From assembly GCA_001783715.1 (NCBI GenBank), contig MFNF01000050.1, forward strand, positions 1 to 64,000: a stretch of 64,000 nt of DNA. The letters run 5' to 3'. The stretch is from Candidatus Lambdaproteobacteria bacterium RIFOXYD2_FULL_56_26. GTDB taxonomy: Bacteria; SAR324; XYD2-FULL-50-16. The position numbers were made by a program, and so were the translations under genes. The notes below the pieces were generated by a model. The model saw nothing but the letters and a program-made list of their open reading frames with translations, ran no database searches and had not been told where the DNA came from. This document shows positions 10,059 through 18,515 of this stretch, piece after piece. Each line of letters opens with the position of its first letter. Position 1 is the stretch's first letter.

Positions 10059-11204
10059 TCAGAGCAAAGCCGCCAAGAGAGGAATCCCAATCAGACTGCC
10101 CAAGGAGGAACCCAGGTTGGAGAAAACCACGACCAACAAAATGCGGGTGATCTCGTTGGACCAAAATCCCTTGAGGCTGGTGATGTCTTGGGGCAGGTTC
10201 TCAAAATCCGCCACCTTGGGCTTTCTGACCCAGGCCTCGGTCAGGCCCGAGACCCAACCGGCGGCAATCGCCGGATTCAAGGAGGTAAAGGGAGCGGCCA
10301 AAAACGCCACCAGGATGGTCAGGATATGCCCGCCCGCCAAGGCAGCCCCCAACCCGGCCAGGATCCCGTTGGCCAAAAACCACCGCTTGGCCATTTCAAA
10401 GCTGGTTTGGCTGTCGATGAAGGTAAAGCCGTAGGCAAACAAGGCGAGAACCAAACCGGGGAAGCCGTACTTGAGCAGGTTCACCCAACGAGAAGGAGGC
10501 GGAAGTTGGTCCAGCGGCTCCAAGTCCACCTCTTTTTCCATCCAAGACAAAATCCCCGCCAAATGCCCCGCCCCGACCACCGCCAAAACGGTTGCCCCCG
10601 GTGCCTGTTTGATTTTGGCGGCCAGGTATTGGTCCCGCTCGTCGATCAGGACCTCTTTGACCCCCGGCAGCTCTTTGGCCAGGGAGCTGATCGCTTCGGA
10701 GAGGACATCGGTTTGTTTGAGGGCTTCGATCTCTTCGGGGGTGATCTCCGGGGCGGACAGCCCTTCGGAGAACAGATGCGCCAAGGCCTTCGCCTTTTCA
10801 AAGAAGCCCAGCCTGCCCCAGCAGCGTTTGAGGGTCACGCTGACCGAGCGGTCCGCCAACACCACCTGGGCACCGATTTTTTCCGCCGCTTCCACGGCGG
10901 CCACCATCTCGGCTCCCGGTTTGACCCCGAGCTGGTCGCCCATTTTCTTTTGGAAAGAACTTAAAACCAAATTGGCCATCAACAGCCCCGACTTCCCCTC
11001 CTTGACCACCCGCACCACGTCCATTTGTTTCCAGTGGTCCGGGTGTTTGATCGAGTCGAACCTCGCTTGGCAGAGCTCAACACAAACCGAATCGGGCCGG
11101 TGGGCCTCAATGGCCTGGATCACCTCGGTAATCGATTCTTGGGAAATGTGGGCCGTGCCCAGCAACAAAAAGCGTTTTTCGCCGATTTGGAGTTCTTCGA
11201 TCAT
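10059..11204 (-). CDS. TraB/PrgY family membrane protein
   Basis: 381 residues. The N-terminal TraB/GumN-like domain opens with RFLLLGTAHISQES and contains AVVGAGHLAGI, the conserved GTAH and GxGH blocks of the family. The C-terminal part (about 265-381) has four or so hydrophobic helices, so it is membrane-anchored. Family members include Enterococcus PrgY, which blocks pheromone; in other bacteria the role is unknown, and a metalloprotease-like activity has been proposed. The frame is open to 11333, but the ATG at 11202-11204 begins right before the domain. Divergent from rpmH. Confidence 0.85.
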   Translation of the reverse strand: MIEELQIGEKRFLLLGTAHISQESITEVIQAIEAHRPDSVCVELCQARFDSIKHPDHWKQMDVVRVVKEGKSGLLMANLVLSSFQKKMGDQLGVKPGAEMVAAVEAAEKIGAQVVLADRSVSVTLKRCWGRLGFFEKAKALAHLFSEGLSAPEITPEEIEALKQTDVLSEAISSLAKELPGVKEVLIDERDQYLAAKIKQAPGATVLAVVGAGHLAGILSWMEKEVDLEPLDQLPPPSRWVNLLKYGFPGLVLALFAYGFTFIDSQTSFEMAKRWFLANGILAGLGAALAGGHILTILVAFLAAPFTSLNPAIAAGWVSGLTEAWVRKPKVADFENLPQDITSLKGFWSNEITRILLVVVFSNLGSSLGSLIGIPLLAALL

Positions 11205-11326
11205 CTGGGGCCGGGCCAACGGTGAGGCAGGTTCTTGCAGCGACAGGACCACCCTGGCTGAGGAAAGCTTAAGGCAACGGCTCTTCCTGCACAAGAGCAG
11301 ATCGGGAAAAATTCTCGGGCCGGTTC

Positions 11327-11355
11327 TTGACAAGAGAGCGACAAGCCGTTAATAC
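11327..11355 (+). promoter_or_regulatory. Sigma-70-type promoter for rpmH-rnpA-yidD-yidC
   Basis: A perfect -35 TTGACA (11327-11332) is followed after 17 bases by TAATAC (or AATACT at 18). It lies about 50 bases before the rpmH ATG and is the only strong match in the divergent gap. Confidence 0.6.
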
Positions 11356-11406
11356 TGCTCGGATGCACAACTATTGTTTTTTGACTGACAGACCTACAGA
11401 GGGCAG

Positions 11407-11541
11407 ATGAAACGTACGTTCCAACCGAACCAACGACAGCGAAGCAAAAAACACGGCTTCCGCAAACGCATGTCCACCCATGGTGGCCGGGCGGTGATCA
11501 ATGCTCGTCGCCGTAAGGGCCGCAAAAAGCTGAGTGCTTAA
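11407..11541 (+). CDS. rpmH: Ribosomal protein L34
   Basis: A 44-residue protein starting [18 protein letters not shown], with the family core [26 protein letters not shown]-like end. It is a component of the 50S subunit. It leads the conserved block rpmH-rnpA-yidD-yidC and ends 10 bases before rnpA. The usual dnaA/oriC neighbour is absent; a TraB gene is on the other side. Confidence 0.98.
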   Translation: MKRTFQPNQRQRSKKHGFRKRMSTHGGRAVINARRRKGRKKLSA

Positions 11542-11551
11542 ACCGGCTTAG

Positions 11552-11911
11552 GTGCCTGCCCCCAAAAAGCGAAGACTCCGATTCCCTAGGAGCCTCAGGC
11601 TTGCTAAGAAAAAGGAGATCTCCCAAGTCTTTGCCCAAGGCCAGGCGTTCCGTGCGGGCTTCTTGAAGTTCAAATGGACTGCCGTTGAGGCAGGGCGGGC
11701 AAAGACGGTGATTTCCATATCCAAACGGGTCGGTTCTTCTCCACAAAGGAACCGGCTCAAACGGCTGATCCGGGAGAATTTACGTCAAAGCCCCGAATGG
11801 CTGGATCGACCGATAAACTTGGCCATTTACGTTACCGGGGCACCCCAAACGGCTCCGACTCTCAAAGAGGTGGCCTGCCACTTGGAACGTTTTTTTCGCC
11901 ACCTGTCATGA
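11552..11911 (+). CDS. rnpA: Ribonuclease P protein component
   Basis: Binds RNase P RNA for tRNA 5' processing. The 119-residue, very basic protein has the RNR signature RNRLKRLIRE (about 76-85) and the preceding RVGSSPQ. Start is GTG, 10 bases after rpmH. Its TGA overlaps the yidD ATG (ATGA). Confidence 0.95.
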   Translation: MPAPKKRRLRFPRSLRLAKKKEISQVFAQGQAFRAGFLKFKWTAVEAGRAKTVISISKRVGSSPQRNRLKRLIRENLRQSPEWLDRPINLAIYVTGAPQTAPTLKEVACHLERFFRHLS

Positions 11912-12168
11912 ACCTTGGTTTTCTCAGGAGATGGACGGTGGCCCCGGTTTTGGGGCTGATCTGGCTTTACAAGAAGATCATCAGCCCAATGCTTCCCCCC
12001 TCTTGCATCTATTACCCCACCTGCTCCGAGTACGCACACCAAGCCTTGGTACGGCACGGCCTGTTCAAGGGCTCGGTCTTGGCGGTCTGGCGGCTCTTGC
12101 GCTGCCAACCTTTTTGCCAAGGCGGGGTGGATGATGTGCCCTTGAAGTTCACCTTCCTAAAATCCTAG
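11908..12168 (+). CDS. yidD: Membrane protein insertion efficiency factor YidD
   Basis: An 86-residue basic, amphipathic inner-membrane-associated protein with the family pattern YKKIISPMLPPSC-YYPTCSEYA and a C-terminal RCQPFCQGG block. Assists YidC/Sec insertion. The ATG overlaps the rnpA stop by 4 bases, which fixes the start and implies coupling; yidC follows 12 bases later. Confidence 0.96.
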   Translation: MNLGFLRRWTVAPVLGLIWLYKKIISPMLPPSCIYYPTCSEYAHQALVRHGLFKGSVLAVWRLLRCQPFCQGGVDDVPLKFTFLKS

Positions 12169-12180
12169 CCCTCTACAACC

Positions 12181-13884
12181 ATGGACCGCAATATCTTACT
12201 CGCCTTTTTGCTCTCCACCTTGGTGTTGGTGGGGTATTACCAATTCTTTCCTCCCCAGGAAACACCCAAAAAGGCCGCCGGGACCGCAACCACTCTTTCG
12301 GCTCCCGCAACCGGGGCCGAAGCGGCCGGTGAAACCGCTTCGGTGACCCCCAGCGCCACTTTGGAAGCGGCCGGGCCTGCCGATTCCGCTGCTCCGGCTC
12401 CCTTGGCCGTGGCCAAAGATGTGGTAGTTGAAGCGCCCCACTACCAAGCGGTGATCGACACCAACGGCGGGACCTTAAAAGCCTTTTACCTCAAGGATTA
12501 CCTTTACGCCGGTCCAGACCCGAAGCCCTCGAACAACTGGATCTACCACTTGATCGGCTACAAGGAAAAAACCGCCTATGACCCCCAACGGTGGGTCAAC
12601 ATGGTGGGACACAACCAGCCCCAGTGGCAGGTCCTCCCCTTGAAGGAACAAAACCCCGCCCAGTTTTACGGAACCTCCAGCGAACGTTTGGAAGTCCAGG
12701 GAGAGGCCACCGAACTGGTGTTGGCCGCCAACCTGCAAAACGGCCTGCGGATCACCAAGACCCTGACCTTTCACCCGGAAGACTACCTGATCACCCTGCA
12801 AGTTGCCCTGGAAAATCCAACCGACAACCCGATCAGGGTCAAGCCCAGCTTCAACATGGGTGCCGGCAACGAGATCGTGGAGCCCGACCAGTTCAACCAC
12901 CCCCAACGGGGAGCGGCGATTGTGGACGGTAGCTTCAAGACCTACAGCGACAGCGATTTTGAAACCCCCGTGGAGCTGCAAAAACTCCGCTGGGCCGGGG
13001 TGATGGACACCTATTTCATCTCTGCCTTAAAGCCCCAAGGGGAAGAAAATTTCTCTTTGACCCTTGAAGGGGTGGAAGCTTTGGCCCATGGGAACAAGAT
13101 CCTGGTCCCGACGATGTTGTACCAAGAGCCGGAGTTTGAACTTCGCAGCGGCCAAAGGTACAAAAAGACCTTTGATCTTTACCTGGGCCCCAAAGTCCAA
13201 AGGGAGATGGAAAAATATGACCAACGGCTCCCGGCGAGCCTTGACCTGGGTTGGTTCGACTTCCTGGCTTACCCGATGTTGGCGGTTTTGCGGTGGCTTT
13301 TCAGCTTGGCCCACAACTGGGGGGTGGCCATCATCCTTTTGACCCTGGTAGTCCGGGCTTTGTTGTTCCCGCTGGCCTTCAAGGGAATGCTCTCCATGCG
13401 CCGGATGGCCAAGCTCAACCCAAGGATGAAGTACCTGCGGGACAAATACAAAAACGACAAGGACCGGCTCAACCGTGAGGTGATGGAGCTGTACAAGAAG
13501 AACAAGGTGAACCCCATCGGCGGCTGTCTGCCCTTGTTGATGCAGGTGCCGGTCTTTATCGCCCTCTATTCGGCCTTGATGCCGGCCATCGAGTTGCGCC
13601 ACCAGGGCTTCGCCTTGTGGCTGACCGACCTTTCGGCCACCGACTACACCTTGATCCTGCCCTTTCTGATGGGTGCCTCGATGTTCCTGCAACAACACAT
13701 CACCCCCCAACCGGCGATGGACCCGGTCCAGGCCAAGGTGATGAAGTTCATGCCCTTGGTGCTGGTCTTTTTCTTCTTGGACATGCCTTCGGGGCTGGTT
13801 TTGTACTGGGTGGTCAGCAACATCCTGACCTTGTTCCAACAACTGTTCTTCAACAAGATCAAGGAAGCGGAGATCGAGCACTAA
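12181..13884 (+). CDS. yidC: Membrane protein insertase YidC
   Basis: 567-residue inner-membrane insertase and chaperone, alone or with SecYEG; its clients would include the F0 subunits at 53-54 kb. It begins with one membrane segment (ILLAFLLSTLVLVGYY), an Ala/Thr/Pro-rich linker (about 28-80), and the large periplasmic beta domain typical of Gram-negative YidC (about 80-345). Then come five C-terminal membrane helices with the groove arginine in VVRALLFPL and the cytoplasmic hairpin MRRMAKLNPRMKYLRDKY. The Gram-negative form supports a diderm cell. Confidence 0.98.
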   Translation: MDRNILLAFLLSTLVLVGYYQFFPPQETPKKAAGTATTLSAPATGAEAAGETASVTPSATLEAAGPADSAAPAPLAVAKDVVVEAPHYQAVIDTNGGTLKAFYLKDYLYAGPDPKPSNNWIYHLIGYKEKTAYDPQRWVNMVGHNQPQWQVLPLKEQNPAQFYGTSSERLEVQGEATELVLAANLQNGLRITKTLTFHPEDYLITLQVALENPTDNPIRVKPSFNMGAGNEIVEPDQFNHPQRGAAIVDGSFKTYSDSDFETPVELQKLRWAGVMDTYFISALKPQGEENFSLTLEGVEALAHGNKILVPTMLYQEPEFELRSGQRYKKTFDLYLGPKVQREMEKYDQRLPASLDLGWFDFLAYPMLAVLRWLFSLAHNWGVAIILLTLVVRALLFPLAFKGMLSMRRMAKLNPRMKYLRDKYKNDKDRLNREVMELYKKNKVNPIGGCLPLLMQVPVFIALYSALMPAIELRHQGFALWLTDLSATDYTLILPFLMGASMFLQQHITPQPAMDPVQAKVMKFMPLVLVFFFLDMPSGLVLYWVVSNILTLFQQLFFNKIKEAEIEH

Positions 13885-13908
13885 AACGGTTTGGCCCCAA
13901 ACAAAAAA

Positions 13909-13944
13909 GGGAGGGCACCTCACACCGGTGCCCTCCCTTTTTTT
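13909..13944. terminator. Bidirectional intrinsic terminator
   Basis: Perfect 11-bp stem GGGAGGGCACC / GGTGCCCTCCC, 7-base loop, then a T7 run on the plus strand and an A-run on the left arm giving a T run on the minus strand. Serves yidC and the convergent gene ending at 13966. Confidence 0.93.
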
Positions 13945-13965
13945 TGCCTTCCAGAGAGCAGAAAA

Positions 13966-14397
13966 CTAAAACTGGAGATGAAAGCCTACCAAAGGAAGCT
14001 TCGGGGCCTTTTCGGCCCTCAAGGTGGGCAAGGCCGGACTGCGGTGTTCGTTGATGCCTAAGGGCATGGCCCCGTCAAATTCGTTGGGCCGAGGGGCCTG
14101 TTCATAAGGGAAGACCGCTTGCCGTTGCAACTGCAATCCCCCAAAGATCGCCCCCGCAAAGGTGCCCAGCGCCATACCGGTGAAGGTGGAGTTGGTAAAA
14201 TCCGAAGAGGGGCCGATCGGGTCGAGCAGCCAAACCATCACGCCCAAGGCGGCTCCGGCGGCGGCCCCGCCGAGCGAGAATACCGCCAGGGTTTTCAGGG
14301 CCGGTTCGCCTTCGTCTTGCGCCAGCGCCGGGCGGGGTGCCGTCCAGACCCAAAGGACGGACAAAACCAAGGCCAAGGTGACGGATTTTTTAAACAT
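13966..14397 (-). CDS. Secreted/envelope glycine-zipper protein, unknown
   Basis: 143 residues. It has a clear signal peptide (MFKKSVTLALVLSVLWVW...ALAQ, cleavage near residue 26). Two Gly/Ala-rich hydrophobic segments follow (LGGAAAGAALGVMVWLL and GMALGTFAGAIFGG) with GxxxG spacing, a glycine-zipper hairpin that would insert into or associate with a membrane. The C-terminal 50 residues are soluble and Pro-rich. No family recognised. It ends at the shared terminator with yidC and lies downstream of a glycosyltransferase, with an independent-looking 91-base gap. Confidence 0.7.
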   Translation of the reverse strand: MFKKSVTLALVLSVLWVWTAPRPALAQDEGEPALKTLAVFSLGGAAAGAALGVMVWLLDPIGPSSDFTNSTFTGMALGTFAGAIFGGLQLQRQAVFPYEQAPRPNEFDGAMPLGINEHRSPALPTLRAEKAPKLPLVGFHLQF

Positions 14398-14488
14398 CGG
14401 TGCTCAAAAAGAAGGTTGATCCAAAGGCCAAGGTTCCCAAAGCCAACTGCCTGAAGTCAAGGTTACCCTATAGAAATGCAAATTCCGT

Positions 14489-15607
14489 TCATCTTGTCCC
14501 CAGTTGGGCGAAAAAGTCCAGAAACCTCGCCCCAAAGACCTCCAGCCGGTATTTGGCCCGGTAGTCGGCTCCCGCCTCCTTCCCCCAGGCTGGATATTGT
14601 GCCCCTGCCTGCTTGAGCCCCTCCGCCAAAGCTTCGGCGCTGATCGTTGGGCACAGCCAGCCGTTGCGCCCCGAATCCACCAACTGGGGCAAGGTCCCCA
14701 CCCCAAAGGCAACCACCGGGATCGAAAGGGAAAAAAACTCGACCAGCACCCGACAGTTGACTTCGCTGCCCAGGCTGGGGATCACGCCGACTTGGACGGA
14801 CTGCAAAATTTCAAAAAGATCGGACCGTTGACCCACCACTGTCACCTGTGAATCCAGGCCCAGGCTGGTGATCTTCTCTTTAATGTTTTGTAGCTCTAAA
14901 GGGTATTCCTCCAGGTCCTTGACCAAAAGCAGCAGGTGCGACTCCGGCTCGGCCAGCAGGGCAAAGGCTTCCAAGCAGATTTGGTGTCCCTTGACCGCTT
15001 GGGTGCGACCCAAAAGACAATATACGGTTTTTCCCTGGGGCAGCTCCAAAGGAGCGGGGCTTTGGTCCCGGCCACCAGCGGGCCGACTCGCCAGGGGAGG
15101 GGCTCCATAATACAACACCCCCACCTTTTGTTCCGGTCCCACCAGTTCCCGGATCCAATCCGCAATCTGGCTCCCGGCACCAAGCACCCCGTTGCAGCCC
15201 TGGGGGCCATAGGCCCAGCGGTTTAAGCCATTGGTTTTGGGCCGCCTCGCTTCCCCCCGCACCCGGACCAGCACCAGCCCCGGCCAGCGTTTACGAGCCA
15301 AAGAGAAGATCCAAGACCCGGAAGACTTAAAACTCACCACCACTGGCAACCGGCCCTGGGAGAGCCGGGCTCGGAGTTTACGGTAGTTGCCCCACTGTAC
15401 CCAAGGCCGGTTGTTGTCCAGGTCCAGCTCGGTCCAAACGGCCAGCCCCGCTTGGGCCGCCCTTTGGGCCACCGGGCTGGCGGCATTGGCCAGAACCGTG
15501 ACTTGGTGCCCCGCCTGGGTCAAGGCCAAGGCGAGGTTAAAGGCATAATGGGCCTCGGCGTTCCACCACCTGGTGTTGATCGCCAAAAAAAAGTCGGTTG
15601 GTTCCAT
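14489..15607 (-). CDS. Glycosyltransferase family 4 (GT-B)
   Basis: A 372-residue GT-B fold enzyme. The N-terminal Rossmann half starts FLAINTRWWNAEAHYAFNLALALTQAGHQVTVL. The nucleotide-sugar half has the family end motif SEVNCRVLVEFFSLSIPVVAF, with the conserved Glu pair and Gly-rich turn. It probably adds a sugar to a lipopolysaccharide or exopolysaccharide precursor at the cytoplasmic membrane face; donor and acceptor are unknown. The frame extends 12 codons further to a TTG, but the ATG at 15605-15607 is the better start. It is divergent from the permease gene and stands without other polysaccharide genes. Confidence 0.85.
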   Translation of the reverse strand: MEPTDFFLAINTRWWNAEAHYAFNLALALTQAGHQVTVLANAASPVAQRAAQAGLAVWTELDLDNNRPWVQWGNYRKLRARLSQGRLPVVVSFKSSGSWIFSLARKRWPGLVLVRVRGEARRPKTNGLNRWAYGPQGCNGVLGAGSQIADWIRELVGPEQKVGVLYYGAPPLASRPAGGRDQSPAPLELPQGKTVYCLLGRTQAVKGHQICLEAFALLAEPESHLLLLVKDLEEYPLELQNIKEKITSLGLDSQVTVVGQRSDLFEILQSVQVGVIPSLGSEVNCRVLVEFFSLSIPVVAFGVGTLPQLVDSGRNGWLCPTISAEALAEGLKQAGAQYPAWGKEAGADYRAKYRLEVFGARFLDFFAQLGTR

Positions 15608-15699
15608 ACCCAAGGTTGTACCCTGCCCGGTTTTTTTTGGCAAAGCCTTGTGTGACTTGCCCGGTTGCCTTAAGCTTCATAGCCAGAGTGGAGACCTGC

Positions 15700-16710
15700 A
15701 TGCGTTTGTACCTGATCCGTCGTTTTTTGTTGATCCTGCCTACCGTCATCGGGATCACCCTGCTCACCTTCCTGATCACCCGAGTGGTGCCAGGCGGGCC
15801 GATTGAGCAGGCCTTGATGGAACGGCAGTTTGCCGCCCAAAAGACCGAGTCCAACAGTGCTCGGCAGGGGCTGAGTCCTGCGGACCTGGAATACCTAAAA
15901 AAAATCTACGGCTTCGACAAACCGATCTACCAAGCCTACCTGGAGTGGCTGGGCCGGGTGGTGCGGCTGGACCTGGGGGAAAGTTACCGGTACAATGAAC
16001 CGGTTTGGGACCTGATCAAGGCCCGTTTGCCCGTTTCCCTGTACTACGGTTTGGTCACCTCGATCCTCACCTATCTGGTTTGTATCCCCTTGGGAGTCTT
16101 GAAAGCGGTCAAGGACAAGACCTGGGTGGATTCGGTCACCTCGGTTTTGATCTTCACCGGTTACGCCGTACCGGCCTTTGTGCTGGGCCTGATCCTGTTG
16201 GTCTTTTTTGGCGGTCGGTTGGAATGGTTCCCGATGGAAGGGTTTACCTCCCGGGGCTTTGAAGACCTGAACCCCTTGGCCAAGGCGGGAGACCTGCTCT
16301 ACCATTCGGTCCTGCCCTTGGCCTGTTATCTGGTGGGGGCCTTTGCCTCCATGACCGTGTTGATGAAAAATTCCTTGCTGGAAAACCTTTCAGCCGACTA
16401 TGTCCGCACCGCCTTTGCCAAAGGTTTGACCCAAAGGCAGGTGATCTGGGGCCATGCCTTGCGCAACAGCCTGATCCCCATGGCCGCCAGTTTCGGCAAC
16501 AACATCAGTCTGGTTTTTACCGGCAGCTACCTGATCGAAACGGTGTTTAACATTGACGGCCTAGGGCTTTTGGGCTTCCAGGCGATCACCGAACGGGATT
16601 ACCCGGTGGTCTTGGGCAGCCTGCTGTTGACCAGCCTGCTTTTTTTGTTGGGCAACATCCTTTCGGACCTTTGTTTGGCTTGGGTTGACCCCCGGATCAG
16701 GTTCACTTGA
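15700..16710 (+). CDS. ABC transporter permease, DppB/OppB/YejB type
   Basis: 336-residue inner-membrane permease of peptide-class ABC importers. It opens with MRLYLIRRFLLILPTVIGITLLTFLITRVVPGG and has six or so membrane helices. The EAA-type loop is near TAFAKGLTQRQVIWGHALRNSLIPM, and the tail LCLAWVDPRIRF is typical of YejB-like (microcin C/oligopeptide) permeases. The ATG at 15700 has GGAG upstream; the frame upstream lacks family similarity. No second permease, ATPase or binding-protein gene is adjacent, which is unusual because these genes usually form yejABEF or dppABCDF units. Confidence 0.92.
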   Translation: MRLYLIRRFLLILPTVIGITLLTFLITRVVPGGPIEQALMERQFAAQKTESNSARQGLSPADLEYLKKIYGFDKPIYQAYLEWLGRVVRLDLGESYRYNEPVWDLIKARLPVSLYYGLVTSILTYLVCIPLGVLKAVKDKTWVDSVTSVLIFTGYAVPAFVLGLILLVFFGGRLEWFPMEGFTSRGFEDLNPLAKAGDLLYHSVLPLACYLVGAFASMTVLMKNSLLENLSADYVRTAFAKGLTQRQVIWGHALRNSLIPMAASFGNNISLVFTGSYLIETVFNIDGLGLLGFQAITERDYPVVLGSLLLTSLLFLLGNILSDLCLAWVDPRIRFT

Positions 16711-16791
16711 AAGTCGGCCCACCAAGGACCTACAAGGCTTAGCACGGGGTTTGCATTTACCTTCTCAAGAACAACCAACGATCGGAGGATT

Positions 16792-16995
16792 ATGTTCGGA
16801 GAAAAGGTAAAACCCAACCCTGCTTTGGTCACCTACTGGGTGAAGCTGGGAGACCAATGGGACCAAATGGGCCGGGTCAATGAAGCCACCCGGTACTACC
16901 AAAAGGCATTGGAGATGAGCCAAAAGGTGTTCGGACCGACCCACCAAACCACCAAAGCTCTCAACGCCAGAATCGGCGGTTTAAGCCACCTCTGA
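16792..16995 (+). CDS. Small single-TPR protein
   Basis: 67 residues; ATG preceded by a strong GGAGG site at 7 bases. The centre (VTYWVKLGDQWDQMGRVNEATRYYQKAL-type, here LGDQWDQMGRVNEATRYYQKA) is one canonical TPR motif plus a capping helix ending KVFGPTHQTT. It may be a small adaptor. It lies between the permease and the radical SAM gene on the same strand, with 81- and 38-base gaps. Function unknown. Confidence 0.7.
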   Translation: MFGEKVKPNPALVTYWVKLGDQWDQMGRVNEATRYYQKALEMSQKVFGPTHQTTKALNARIGGLSHL

Positions 16996-17033
16996 CCTCA
17001 GGGGGGGCACAATCCCCCTCTTGAGGGTCCCTT

Positions 17034-18077
17034 TTGAACAAACCCAGCAGAACCACTTGGAAGCAGGAGTTGAGTTCTAGGCTTAAAACAGCGGCGCAGT
17101 TTGCCGCCCGTTTTGGCTTGGCCCCCCTGACGCTGGCCTCCTTGGAGTCTCGGCTGGCCTTTGGACTGACCCCATATTACGCCAATCTTTGTGAGCAGGA
17201 ACCGGCCTTGTTGCGTTCGGTCTTGCCCAGCCCCCTCGAACTGACCTCCTCCCCCTTTGAGCTGCAAGACCCGATGGTCGAGGAACGGGACAGCCCGGTG
17301 CCTTGTATCGTCCGCCGTTACCCCAACCGAGCGCTTTTTCTGCTCACCCCCCATTGCCCGGTTTATTGCCGGTATTGCACCAGAGCCCGGAAGGTGGGCA
17401 AGGGAGAGCACAAGCTGGGCAAGGCCCAGTGGCAAGAAGGATTGGATTGGCTCAAAGAACAACCCCAGATTGAGGAAGTGATCTTGAGTGGCGGGGAGCC
17501 TTTGTTGCTCGGAGATTCTGCCTTGGGTTGGCTGTTGGGGGAACTGGCCCGACTCCCGCAAATTCGTTTCTTGCGGTTCTCCACCAAAGCCGTGGCCACC
17601 TTGCCCCAACGGATCACCCCCGGACTGGCCAAGCTTTTGGGCCGACACCAGCCGTTGTTGCTCAACCTACATTTTGTCCACCCCGCCGAACTGACCGCCG
17701 AAGTTGCCCTGGCGCTCTCTCGGCTCCGCAAGGCCGGGGTGATGTTGGCCAGCCAAACGGTGTTGCTCCAAGGGGTCAATGACGATCCCCAGACCCTGGC
17801 CGCTTTGTTCAAGGGGCTTTATGGTCTAGGGGTGCGGCCTTATGCCCTGTACTTGTGTGACTGGATCACCGGAGCTTCCCACTTTCGGGTCGGCCCTACC
17901 CGGGCTTTGGAACTGATGGGAGAGCTACGGCAAAGCTTAAGCGGCGTGATGCTGCCCAAATTGATCGCCGACCCGCCCGGCGGCAAGGTGGACCTCGCCA
18001 CCGCTCCCGAACCGGGCGAAGGCGGAGTTTGGCTCACCAACTGGAAGGGAGAACGGGTCTTTTGGCCGGAGCCCTGA
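17034..18077 (+). CDS. KamA/EpmB-family radical SAM aminomutase
   Basis: 347-residue radical SAM, PLP-dependent aminomutase-like enzyme. The cluster cysteines are C108, C112 and C115 in CPVYCRYC, followed by TRARKVGKG. SGGEPLLL is the SAM-binding GGE motif. K318 in DPPGGK is the likely PLP lysine. Lysine 2,3-aminomutase uses free lysine, whereas EpmB makes beta-lysine for EF-P modification. The length fits EpmB-like short forms, but no efp or epmA is present to decide. The start is TTG at 17034 with GAGGG seven bases upstream; no ATG fits the N-terminal helix. Confidence 0.9.
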   Translation: MNKPSRTTWKQELSSRLKTAAQFAARFGLAPLTLASLESRLAFGLTPYYANLCEQEPALLRSVLPSPLELTSSPFELQDPMVEERDSPVPCIVRRYPNRALFLLTPHCPVYCRYCTRARKVGKGEHKLGKAQWQEGLDWLKEQPQIEEVILSGGEPLLLGDSALGWLLGELARLPQIRFLRFSTKAVATLPQRITPGLAKLLGRHQPLLLNLHFVHPAELTAEVALALSRLRKAGVMLASQTVLLQGVNDDPQTLAALFKGLYGLGVRPYALYLCDWITGASHFRVGPTRALELMGELRQSLSGVMLPKLIADPPGGKVDLATAPEPGEGGVWLTNWKGERVFWPEP

Positions 18078-18115
18078 CCCAGCACCCACAGCCCCAAGGG
18101 CTCTATTTGCCGGTT

Positions 18116-18163
18116 TGCCGCAGGTCCCAGGTTGATGGCGGCCATCACCTGGGACCTGCGGCA
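18116..18163. repeat. Long near-perfect palindrome (48 nt)
   Basis: Two arms of about 22 bases pair almost completely. The outer arm TGCCGCAGGTCCCAGGT meets ACCTGGGACCTGCGGCA, the inner TGATGG meets CCATCA across a 3-base CGG loop, with a single unpaired base. It lies 38 bases after the radical SAM gene stop and at the 3' end of a degraded response-regulator gene. No T tract follows, so it is not a standard intrinsic terminator. It could be a REP/MITE-like element or a structured RNA end. Confidence 0.75.
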
Positions 18164-18515
18164 TCCGCCCGGTAGGGTTCTAACAGACAATACTCCGCCC
18201 CGGCCTTGAGGTTCTGGTCGAGCACCTGCCAGTCACTGACCAAAGAAGCCATCACCAAGGCCACTGATTGCACCTGCCCTTCCAGGTCCAAACCTCATAT
18301 TCCCGGTTCCGCTCAATCACTGCGGTGCCCAAGACCCCGGCATCAACAGGTCCCAAAAATCACCCGTTAAGGGTTGTCAGGGCCTGCTCAAACATCGCCA
18401 GCCCCTTTTGCCCATCGGTCGCCTGTTCGATCCGCCCCTAGAGGGAAAGCATCCAGTGCAACAATTGGAGGTCCGAGAAGTTATCGTCGATCAAAAGCAG
18501 CCTTTGTGATCCGCA
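18164..18515 (-). pseudogene. Degraded response-regulator receiver domain
   Basis: Read on the minus strand, three short receiver-domain blocks appear in the right order but are broken. The first is SQRLLLIDDNFSDLQLL (Asp pair, codons at 18480-18500). A TAG at 18438-18440 follows, then RIEQATDGQKGLAMFEQ. A TGA at 18360-18362 follows, then a DLLMPG block where the phosphoacceptor loop should be. After a frame change come ALVMASLVSD and AGAEYCLLEPYRAD (the KP of the last strand is now EP). No intact start or reading frame remains. Inferred to be a decayed CheY-like or RR-output gene next to the che cluster. Confidence 0.75.

Noticed and set aside
11205-11406. Replication origin next to rpmH
   Set aside because: No TTATNCACA-type DnaA boxes and no dnaA; the gap is only 200 bases.
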